Shown in pieces: positions 1 to 5,971 of a DNA stretch of 10,258 nt. Numbering within the stretch: position 1 is the stretch's first letter; the number at the start of each line of letters is the position of its first letter. Below the pieces are notes generated by a model. The model was given only the letters and a program-made list of their open reading frames with translations. It did not search any database and was not told the origin of the DNA. Source of the DNA: Promethearchaeota archaeon (GTDB taxonomy: Archaea > Asgardarchaeota > Lokiarchaeia > Sigynarchaeales > SOKP01); NCBI GenBank assembly GCA_016839425.1, contig JAEOUI010000424.1:1-10258 (forward strand), in the 5' to 3' direction. The position numbers and the translations under genes are program-made.

Positions 1-325
1 ACAAAAGCGTAAAATAATGTTGAGGGACGGATTTAAATTCTGTTTTATAAAAAAAAGCTGGGATTGCAAAACTAAGGGTTAAAGCGATAATTGAGTTTCC
101 AATTACATTTCCAATGGCAATATATGGAAGTCCATTGATGGCAGCTACAACCGATGCAATAGTTTCCTCAGGATCAATGCCAAGAATTAATGCTCCTGAA
201 ATAAAAGGAGATATTCCGTATAAGACACATATTTCTTTTAGATTATCCAAAAATACATCTGCAGCAAAATAAATAAACACATACCCAACAATAAATAATA
301 CTATCCATAAGATAAGCTCGAACAT
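1..325 (-). CDS. Na+/Ca2+-exchanger-like membrane protein, N-terminal part
   Basis: This is the first 108 codons of a gene that leaves the window on the left; the ATG is at 325-323. The protein opens with a hydrophobic helix (about residues 4-23, rich in I, L, V and F). It then carries an alpha-repeat like that of the CaCA cation antiporters: E54, S58, a small-residue stretch, G65, and IAIGN (69-73) followed by GNS (76-78). The spacing from the key Glu to the GN motif matches the family exactly. Proteins of this family exchange Na+ or H+ for Ca2+ across the cytoplasmic membrane. The alpha-1 motif is diverged: GIDPEE stands where TSLPE is usual, and GNS replaces GSN, so the ion handled is uncertain. 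The gene is divergent from the phosphatase gene across a 181-nt spacer. The second half is outside the window, so completeness cannot be judged. Confidence 0.68.
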   Translation of the reverse strand, partial: MFELILWIVLFIVGYVFIYFAADVFLDNLKEICVLYGISPFISGALILGIDPEETIASVVAAINGLPYIAIGNVIGNSIIALTLSFAIPAFFYKTEFKSVPQHYFTLL

Positions 326-506
326 ACTATGCGAAAAATAATATTAAATTACTTATAAAATTTCTAATGCTGTATTAGCTTTTAAAATTTGATTATGTTC
401 AAATTTTATATATTAATTGAATGAAAATCTCATATAAACATTAGTTCTTGAGAAGGAACATGTGAATCAGATATGAATAAAAATCAAGCAATACAATTAT
501 ACTAGA
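326..506. promoter_or_regulatory. Divergent promoter region between exchanger and phosphatase genes
   Basis: This 181-nt, very AT-rich spacer separates two genes that point away from each other, so it must hold both promoters. A TATA-like stretch (tttatatatt, about 405-414) is the best visible box, but it lies about 95 nt before the phosphatase ATG. An imperfect dyad (GTTC at 444-447, GAAC at 456-459) lies between. No Shine-Dalgarno sequence precedes the ATG at 507. The assignment of the box to either gene is inference. Confidence 0.4.
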
Positions 507-986
507 ATGATTGATAAAATACAATATATTCTATTTATTTGTACTGGAAACACGGCTAGAAGTCCAGCTGCAGAATATCTCGCAAAGTATAACGCCAAAC
601 GCCTTGGAGTTGATTTAAATTTCGATAGCGCGGGATTTATAAACGCTTTTACATACATGCAACCCGAATCGCAAGAATACCTTGATAAAAAGGGGATCAT
701 ACACAACGATTTTAAACCAAAAATCGTGAATAAAGTACTTTTGACCCAACAAGATCTAATAATCACAATGGAGGAACGTCATATAGACGAACTTCTTAAT
801 AAATTTAGTGATGTTGAAAAAATCAAGGAAAATCTTAAAACATTAAAAGGGTTTAATGGCGCCCAAGGGGACATTATAGACCCGTATTACACTAATAGGA
901 AAATTTATTTTAAAGTCTTGGAAGAGATTGATGAGAACATTAAATTGATGCTCCATAAAATAAAAGATTTGAACGAGAATTGCTAA
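507..986 (+). CDS. Low-molecular-weight protein tyrosine phosphatase (arsenate-reductase-like fold)
   Basis: A 159-residue cytoplasmic protein of the normal length for the LMW-PTP family. The phosphate-binding loop CTGNTARS sits at residues 12-19, giving nucleophile C12 and phosphate-binding R18 in the CX5R signature. The general-acid loop is IDPYY with D125-P126. Such enzymes hydrolyse phosphotyrosine through a cysteinyl-phosphate intermediate. Relatives with the same fold reduce arsenate, and no extra redox cysteine pair typical of ArsC is seen: the only other cysteine is the last residue, C159. A simple phosphatase is therefore favoured. The ATG at 507 places the P-loop close to the N-terminus as usual. 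It stands alone, with no kinase or polysaccharide genes nearby to name a substrate. Confidence 0.87.
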   Translation: MIDKIQYILFICTGNTARSPAAEYLAKYNAKRLGVDLNFDSAGFINAFTYMQPESQEYLDKKGIIHNDFKPKIVNKVLLTQQDLIITMEERHIDELLNKFSDVEKIKENLKTLKGFNGAQGDIIDPYYTNRKIYFKVLEEIDENIKLMLHKIKDLNENC

Positions 987-1118
987 TATTTCGCTTTACT
1001 TCTAAAGTATTTTCTTAGCTATTAAGACGCGTAACTATCAAAAATAAAAAATAAATTTAAAATAAATTAGCCGTTCTATTAATTAATAGGAAATGATTCT
1101 TTCTCATGGAGTAAACGA

Positions 1119-1646
1119 GTGAGCATGGAAGAAATTAATGAAAAAATTAAAAACCCTCCTTCAAACCTGAACACGCTCAAGGGATACGAAATAATCGCCG
1201 AATCAATCGTGGAAAAAGTAAGAGATTTATTTGGGAGAAATAGCTTGCTGACGATGTTATACCAAGTCGGTGCTGGTCCTGGAAAAACAATATCAGAAAG
1301 GCTAAAGGCCAAGTATGGAAAGGACGAATTTGATGTATTAGAATCGGTTGAAATATTAACTCTTGAATTAAAAGAATTTTACTCAATCGAACTAAAAGAG
1401 ATCACGGAGGACGAGGAAAAAATAAGGATATTGATCCAAAACCATTGTTTTCTGAGAAAATCCTTTAAAGAAAGAGAAAAGCTTCAATTTGGAAGGGCGT
1501 TTTGCCGTATCAACAAGGGATATTACGAGGTTGCTTTAAAAAACCTAATAGGGGATAAGATAAGAAAAGTAGAAATCAATTTTCTCGAAAATGACGAAGA
1601 ACAAGATGCCTGTGTCGAGGAAATGTTGTTTTATAAAATTAATTAA
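1119..1646 (+). CDS. Uncharacterised V4R-like (small-ligand-sensor fold) protein
   Basis: This 175-residue soluble protein is not recognised with certainty. The GTG at 1119 is preferred because GGAG at 1108-1111 lies 7 nt before it; an ATG two codons later (1125) is the alternative. The middle has a helix followed by YQVGAGPG (48-55), and then a strand-helix region. The C-terminal part has NHCF (108-111), GRAFCRINKGY (125-135) and a final EQDACVEE segment (161-168). A Cys-x(n)-G-Y helix followed by an Asp/Glu-Ala-Cys-x-E strand resembles V4R/TRAPP-Bet3-like domains, which bind small hydrophobic ligands or metals. That resemblance is by eye only. C110, C129 and C165 together with H109 could form a binding site. 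No DNA-binding domain or membrane segment is visible. Confidence 0.7.
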   Translation: MSMEEINEKIKNPPSNLNTLKGYEIIAESIVEKVRDLFGRNSLLTMLYQVGAGPGKTISERLKAKYGKDEFDVLESVEILTLELKEFYSIELKEITEDEEKIRILIQNHCFLRKSFKEREKLQFGRAFCRINKGYYEVALKNLIGDKIRKVEINFLENDEEQDACVEEMLFYKIN

Positions 1647-1671
1647 TAGAAGAGATCTTCTTTATCAGCAA

Positions 1672-1691
1672 TTTTGTCCTTTTTTTCTTTT
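1672..1691 (+). terminator. T-rich archaeal-type terminator
   Basis: A run dominated by T (cctttttttctttt) follows the stop codon at 1646 by about 30 nt, with no preceding hairpin. Archaeal RNA polymerase ends transcription at such T-tracts. Confidence 0.5.
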
Positions 1692-1704
1692 CACAATAAA
1701 ATTG

Positions 1705-1730
1705 AGTGAACCTTGTTCACTAATCTGAAC
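1705..1730. promoter_or_regulatory. Palindromic operator-like site with a third half-site
   Basis: AGTGAACCTTGTTCACT at 1705-1721 is a perfect inverted repeat with 7-bp arms and a 3-nt spacer. A further TGAAC at 1726-1730 pairs with GTTCA at 1715-1719 as a second inverted repeat. The size and symmetry fit a dimeric helix-turn-helix regulator. It lies between the T-tract of the upstream gene and the first 3-hydroxyacyl-CoA dehydrogenase, about 180 nt before that start. Regulation of the acyl-CoA block is inferred; no regulator gene is in the window. Confidence 0.45.
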
Positions 1731-1772
1731 AAAAAAAAAAATAGAATTTGCTAATTTTTTAAAAAATATCTC

Positions 1773-1828
1773 GTTTGGATCATCATTTTTAAAATTCTGA
1801 AAACAAATTCGTGTGGTTTGGATCATCA
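1773..1828 (+). repeat. Direct repeat pair of 13 nt upstream of the first dehydrogenase
   Basis: The 13-mer gtttggatcatca occurs at 1773-1785 and again at 1816-1828, 43 nt apart (about four helical turns). T-rich sequence follows both copies. The second copy lies about 20 nt before the TATA-like box at 1849-1856, where archaeal activators often bind. The motif was not found before the other genes of the window. Confidence 0.5.
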
Positions 1829-1848
1829 ATTTTTTATTTACTTACATG

Positions 1849-1856
1849 TTATATTT
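1849..1856 (+). promoter_or_regulatory. TATA-like box for the first dehydrogenase gene
   Basis: ttatattt lies about 50 nt before the ATG at 1903, so transcription would start near 1880 with a leader of roughly 20 nt. The equivalent boxes of the second and third copies lie at a similar distance (40-45 nt), which supports the choice. Confidence 0.35.
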
Positions 1857-1902
1857 CGTAATTTAATTTCAAAAAATTAAATAATATTAAGGTTGAAAAA
1901 AA

Positions 1903-3084
1903 ATGGCTGTAAATAAGATAGCTGTAGTTGGAGCAGGTTTGATGGGGAGTGGCGTTGCTCAAGTCTCGCTCATGGCTGGATACGAAGTAGTCCTCGTTGA
2001 CATTAAGGACGAATTCGTTGACAACGGATATAATGGCATCGCTGCCGGCTTGAAAAAGCTCGAAGAAAAAGGAGCTTTAGGGGGTGCCACTGCAGATTCC
2101 ATTATAGCAAAATGCTCGAAATCCATAGATTTGGCCTCCGCTGTAAAAGATGTTGACTTAGTAATCGAAGCGGTTATTGAAAAAATGGATATCAAGAAGC
2201 AAGTCGCTAAAACCGTTATGGATAACGGGCCTTCTCACATCATTTTTGGTTCAAACACTTCTACGATGAGCATCACCGAAATTGGCAAGGACTGTGGTGC
2301 TCCCGATCGAGTGTGTGGAATTCACTTCTTCAATCCCGTACCCTTGATGAGATTAGTAGAAGTTATTAAAAGCGATGATACTTCAGAAAATACGATGAAT
2401 GTGGCAATGGAAGTGTGCCAAAAGCTACCATGCTTGAAGGGTCAAAGATATATCGCGAAGGTCTTGAAGGACCGTCCTGGATTCATTGTAAATAGAGTAA
2501 ATGCGCCCGTACAAATCTATCTAAGTTGGGTCTTCGATAAGGCCGCCGAAGAGGGTAAGACCGCTGCCCAGATCGACGCTGATGCCGGTGGAAAATCTCC
2601 CATGCCTCCATGTGTTTTGTCAGATTTTGTTGGTATTGACACAATGCGACATGTGATGGAATATTACAAGCAAACTCTATCTTCTGACTTTGAGCCCGGT
2701 AAGGTCATCAAAGAATTATACGATAAGGGACATATGGGTAATAAAGGCAATAAACAAGGTTTATACGATTGGACAAAGGGTCGAGACGCCATCATGGCAA
2801 GCGTAAAAGAGGCTGAACCTGCAGGACTTTACAATTTTGAGGTCACGCAAGCAATTATGTTAAACGAAGGTTGTCGAATCCTAGAAGAAGGCGTTGCAAG
2901 TGGCTACAAGGTCATAGATGACGCGAACATGGCGGGAATGAACACTACTGGTCCCTTCGTCGCAGGTGTTGAAAAATATCAAGCCTGGAGCGATTTACTA
3001 GTTAAAGTGGCCGAACAGACGGGAAAAGACTATTTAAAACCCGTAGAATTGATGAAATCTGGCAAATTTGTAGATATGGCGTAA
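1903..3084 (+). CDS. 3-hydroxyacyl-CoA dehydrogenase, tandem copy 1
   Basis: A 393-residue NAD+-dependent enzyme that oxidises (S)-3-hydroxyacyl-CoA to 3-ketoacyl-CoA. The Rossmann NAD domain opens with GAGLMG (10-15) and D33 at the end of the second strand, as expected for NAD+. Catalytic positions known from human HADH are all present: S120 in SNTS, H141 in HFFNPVP, E153 in LVEV and N197 in PGFIVNR. The dehydrogenase C-terminal domain spans about 190-290. A second copy of that helical domain follows at about 312-390 (NEGCRILEEG), so the protein is longer than the roughly 310-residue single-domain forms. The usual PMGPFEL motif reads PMPPCVL (233-239). The leader aaggttgaaaaaaaatgg is identical to that of the hydratase gene. 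By hand count it is about 85% identical to copy 3 and about 79% to copy 2. Confidence 0.93.
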   Translation: MAVNKIAVVGAGLMGSGVAQVSLMAGYEVVLVDIKDEFVDNGYNGIAAGLKKLEEKGALGGATADSIIAKCSKSIDLASAVKDVDLVIEAVIEKMDIKKQVAKTVMDNGPSHIIFGSNTSTMSITEIGKDCGAPDRVCGIHFFNPVPLMRLVEVIKSDDTSENTMNVAMEVCQKLPCLKGQRYIAKVLKDRPGFIVNRVNAPVQIYLSWVFDKAAEEGKTAAQIDADAGGKSPMPPCVLSDFVGIDTMRHVMEYYKQTLSSDFEPGKVIKELYDKGHMGNKGNKQGLYDWTKGRDAIMASVKEAEPAGLYNFEVTQAIMLNEGCRILEEGVASGYKVIDDANMAGMNTTGPFVAGVEKYQAWSDLLVKVAEQTGKDYLKPVELMKSGKFVDMA

Positions 3085-3102
3085 TACCATATCGCAATTT
3101 AT

Positions 3103-3121
3103 CTTTTTTTCTTTTTCTTTT
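3103..3121 (+). terminator. T-rich terminator after dehydrogenase copy 1
   Basis: Runs of seven, five and four T separated by single C residues begin about 18 nt after the stop codon, without a hairpin. This suggests that copy 1 is transcribed separately from copy 2. Confidence 0.55.
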
Positions 3122-3200
3122 AAGTTAAAACGAATCTGACTATAAAATCTCAAATTTAAAATTTTAATGTTCATTGTTAACTAATATATCTTATTACTGA

Positions 3201-3218
3201 TATAAAACGATTTTATAC
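3201..3218 (+). promoter_or_regulatory. TATA-like box region for dehydrogenase copy 2
   Basis: tataaaa at 3201-3207 and ttttatact at 3211-3219 are the two candidate boxes. The first lies about 42 nt before the ATG at 3246, matching the spacing seen at copies 1 and 3, and would give a short leader. Confidence 0.38.
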
Positions 3219-3245
3219 TAACCTAAAATTTAGAGTTGAATTAAA

Positions 3246-4427
3246 ATGGAAGTAAAAAAAATAGCTGTAATTGGAGCTGGGCTAATGGGAAGTGGTATCG
3301 CTCAGGTCTCGCTCATGGCGGGTTACGATGTAGTCCTCATTGATATTAAAGACGAGTTCGTTGACAATGGCTACAATGGTATAATGGCCGGTATGAAAAA
3401 GCTTGAAGAAAAAGGAGCTTTAGGTGGTGTCACCGCAGATGCCATTATGGCCAAATGCACAAAATCGACCGATATTGCTTCTGCCGTGAAAGATGTTGAT
3501 TTTGTTATTGAAGCTGTTGTAGAAAAAATGGATATCAAGAAGAATGTCGTAAAAACCGTAATGGATAACGGCCCTTCTCACATCATTTTTGGTTCGAATA
3601 CTTCTACGATGAGCATCACCGAAATTGGTAAGGACTGTGGTGCTCCCGAGAGAGTGTGCGGAATTCACTTCTTTAATCCCGTACCTTTGATGAGATTGAT
3701 TGAAGTAATCAAGAGTGACGATACATCTGAGGAGACCATGAAGACTGCGATAGAAGTAAGCAAAAAGCTTCCTTGTTTGAGGGGAGAACGATATATCGCT
3801 GAAGTTTTAAAAGATCGACCTGGATTTATCGTAAATAGAGTTAATTGTCCCGTCCAAATTTATCTCAGTCATGTTTTTGACAAGGCAGAGGAATTAGGAA
3901 AGACTCCTGCGCAGATTGATAAAGATGCTGGAGGAAAAGGGCCAATGCCCCCCTGCGTGCTCGTTGATTTTACTGGACTTGATACCATGGTCCATGGAAT
4001 GCGATATTATGAAGAGACTTTATCTCCTGATTTTAAACCTGGTAAGGTTCTTTCTGAGAAGTACAATAAAGGAGAATTGGGAAACAAGGGAAACAAGAAA
4101 GGCTTTTACGATTGGACAATCGGTCGAGACGCCATTATGGCAAGCATTAAAGAGGCAGAACCTGCGGGTATCTTGAACGACGATATCTCAATGGCAATCA
4201 GGTTGAACGAAGGATGCAGAATTCTCGATGAGGGCATCACTAAGAGTTATAAGGTTATAGACGATGCTAATATGGCAGGAATGAACACTCAAGGGCCTTT
4301 TGAAAGAGGCGTGAAAGAATATAAGGAGTGGGTCGTTCTTTTAGAAAAGATTGCCGAGGAAACGGGAAAAGACTATCTTAAACCAGTTGAAACCTTGAAA
4401 TCTGGCAAATTTATTGATATGGCTTGA
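3246..4427 (+). CDS. 3-hydroxyacyl-CoA dehydrogenase, tandem copy 2
   Basis: A second 393-residue paralogue that aligns with copy 1 without gaps. It keeps GAGLMG (10-15), D33, S120, H141, E153 and N197, so it should be an active NAD+-dependent 3-hydroxyacyl-CoA dehydrogenase. It also keeps PMPPCVL and the duplicated C-terminal helical domain. It is the most diverged of the three copies (about 79% identity to copy 1 by hand count). Differences cluster after residue 200, in the domains that form the dimer and shape the acyl pocket; for example SHVFDKAEELG replaces SWVFDKAAEEG near 208-218. It ends in TGA while copies 1 and 3 end in TAA. Its own T-tract and TATA-like box point to independent expression. 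A different acyl chain length or a different growth condition is an inference. Confidence 0.93.
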   Translation: MEVKKIAVIGAGLMGSGIAQVSLMAGYDVVLIDIKDEFVDNGYNGIMAGMKKLEEKGALGGVTADAIMAKCTKSTDIASAVKDVDFVIEAVVEKMDIKKNVVKTVMDNGPSHIIFGSNTSTMSITEIGKDCGAPERVCGIHFFNPVPLMRLIEVIKSDDTSEETMKTAIEVSKKLPCLRGERYIAEVLKDRPGFIVNRVNCPVQIYLSHVFDKAEELGKTPAQIDKDAGGKGPMPPCVLVDFTGLDTMVHGMRYYEETLSPDFKPGKVLSEKYNKGELGNKGNKKGFYDWTIGRDAIMASIKEAEPAGILNDDISMAIRLNEGCRILDEGITKSYKVIDDANMAGMNTQGPFERGVKEYKEWVVLLEKIAEETGKDYLKPVETLKSGKFIDMA

Positions 4428-4443
4428 AATATCAAATATATTA

Positions 4444-4453
4444 TTTTTTTTTT
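4444..4453 (+). terminator. T10 terminator after dehydrogenase copy 2
   Basis: Ten consecutive T begin 17 nt after the TGA, followed by actatatt. A similar T9-ACTAT sequence lies after copy 3. No hairpin precedes it. Confidence 0.58.
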
Positions 4454-4539
4454 ACTATATTACTTTTAAGAATAATGTAGTATAATTAGATTATTTCTCT
4501 TAGGTGTATCCTTTAACTTATTAGGCACTGTTGACTATA

Positions 4540-4548
4540 TTATATATA
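4540..4548 (+). promoter_or_regulatory. TATA box for dehydrogenase copy 3
   Basis: ttatatata lies about 44 nt before the ATG at 4588 and is the best TATA match of the three dehydrogenase promoters. Transcription would start near 4570. Confidence 0.45.
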
Positions 4549-4587
4549 ACTCTAATTTATTTTAATTGAAGTTTTAAGTGATAAAAA

Positions 4588-5772
4588 ATGGTTGTAAATA
4601 AAATAGCTGTAGTCGGTGCTGGATTGATGGGTAGCGGAATTGCTCAGGTTTCGCTCATGGCAGGATATAGTGTTGTTCTCGTTGACATCAAGGACGAATT
4701 CGTTGACAACGGATATAATGGCATCGCTGCTGGCTTAAAAAAGCTTGAAGAAAAAGGAGCTTTGGGTGAAGCTACTGCTGATTCCCTTTTGGCAAAATGC
4801 TCGAAATCAATAGATTTGGCCTCAGCTGTAAAAGATGTAGATATGGTAATCGAAGCGGTTATCGAAAAAATGGAAATCAAAAAAGATGTTGCCAAAACCG
4901 TTATGGATAACGGGCCCTCCCATATCATTTTTGGTTCGAATACATCGACAATGAGCATTACCGAGATTGGTAAAGATTGCGGTGCTCCTGATAGAGTGTG
5001 CGGAATTCACTTCTTTAATCCCGTGCCTTTGATGCGATTAGTAGAAGTTATCAAGAGCGACGATACTTCAGATGAAACGATGAAAGTAGCCATGGATGTC
5101 TGTCAAAAACTCCCCTGCCTGAAAGGAAAACGCTATATAGCAGAAGTTCTAAAAGACCGCCCAGGATTCATCGTAAACAGGTTAAATGCTCCAGTTCAGA
5201 TTTATCTTAATTGGGTCTTCGACAAAGCCGCTGAAGAGGGAAAATCTTGTGCACAGATCGACGCTGACACTGGTGGTAAAGCCCCAATGCCTCCATGCGT
5301 TTTGACGGATTTCGTGGGCATTGACACCACGGTGCATATTATGGAATACTACAAAAAAACTTTATCTCCCGACTTTGAACCTGGCAAAGTAATAAAAGAC
5401 TTATATTCCAAAGGTAATCTAGGAAATAAAGGCAACAAACAAGGTTTATACGATTGGACAAAGGGTCGAGATGCCATTATGGCAAGCATTAAAGATGCAC
5501 AACCTGCAGGAATTTTTGATCTCAACACTACCTTTGCAATAATGCTAAACGAAGGTTGTCGTATTCTTGAAGAAGGGATCGCAAGCGGCTTTAAAGTAAT
5601 TGACGATGCGAACATGGCGGGCATGAATGTTCCTGGTCCTTTTGGGGCAGGAAAGAAAAATTACGAAGCTTGGTCAGCATTATTGGAAAAAATAGCAGAA
5701 CAAACTGGAAAAGAATATCTTAAACCAATTGATTTGATGAAATCTGGTAAATTCTTGGAAATGAAAAAATAA
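4588..5772 (+). CDS. 3-hydroxyacyl-CoA dehydrogenase, tandem copy 3
   Basis: A 394-residue paralogue with the same architecture as copies 1 and 2: Rossmann domain with GAGLMG (10-15) and D33, catalytic S120, H141, E153 and N197, then two helical 3-hydroxyacyl-CoA dehydrogenase C-terminal domains. It differs from copy 1 at about 59 positions by hand count (about 85% identity). About 15 of these lie in the first 190 residues and about 44 in the rest, so the NAD domain is held more tightly than the substrate and dimer part. It ends in KK instead of the final A of the others. A weak purine stretch (gtgataaaaa) precedes the ATG and no clear Shine-Dalgarno site is seen. It feeds the same step as the hydratase gene 195 nt downstream. 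Confidence 0.93.
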   Translation: MVVNKIAVVGAGLMGSGIAQVSLMAGYSVVLVDIKDEFVDNGYNGIAAGLKKLEEKGALGEATADSLLAKCSKSIDLASAVKDVDMVIEAVIEKMEIKKDVAKTVMDNGPSHIIFGSNTSTMSITEIGKDCGAPDRVCGIHFFNPVPLMRLVEVIKSDDTSDETMKVAMDVCQKLPCLKGKRYIAEVLKDRPGFIVNRLNAPVQIYLNWVFDKAAEEGKSCAQIDADTGGKAPMPPCVLTDFVGIDTTVHIMEYYKKTLSPDFEPGKVIKDLYSKGNLGNKGNKQGLYDWTKGRDAIMASIKDAQPAGIFDLNTTFAIMLNEGCRILEEGIASGFKVIDDANMAGMNVPGPFGAGKKNYEAWSALLEKIAEQTGKEYLKPIDLMKSGKFLEMKK

Positions 5773-5792
5773 TCTACTAGATGCATCAATAC

Positions 5793-5801
5793 TTTTTTTT
5801 T
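5793..5801 (+). terminator. T9 terminator after dehydrogenase copy 3
   Basis: Nine consecutive T lie 20 nt after the stop codon, followed by actatt, much like the tract after copy 2. No stem-loop precedes it. Confidence 0.55.
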
Positions 5802-5953
5802 ACTATTTAATTTAATTCTAATCTAATAAAAATTATAAATATGGAATTTTTGAAAGTTAACATCGTTAAGTTTACCATTGAAATTTGAAAGTTATTAATT
5901 CTACTGAAGATTAAAATTAATTGTCCATAATTATTTGTACTAATTTATGTTAA

Positions 5954-5971
5954 AAGGTTGAAAAAAAATGG
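5954..5971 (+). promoter_or_regulatory. Leader and start context shared with dehydrogenase copy 1
   Basis: aaggttgaaaaaaaatgg, ending in the ATG at 5968, is identical to 1889-1906 before copy 1. The aggt part can pair weakly with the anti-Shine-Dalgarno end of 16S rRNA. The match of 18 nt in unrelated genes suggests a common translation signal or a shared leader control. Confidence 0.45.

Noticed and set aside
444..459. Dyad GTTC...GAAC in the divergent spacer as a second copy of the palindromic operator
   Set aside because: Only four arm bases pair and the spacing differs from the site at 1705-1721, so chance is likely.
1903..5772. Assembly duplication of one dehydrogenase gene
   Set aside because: Copies differ at about 15-21% of residues, with many synonymous changes and quite different spacers, so they are real paralogues.
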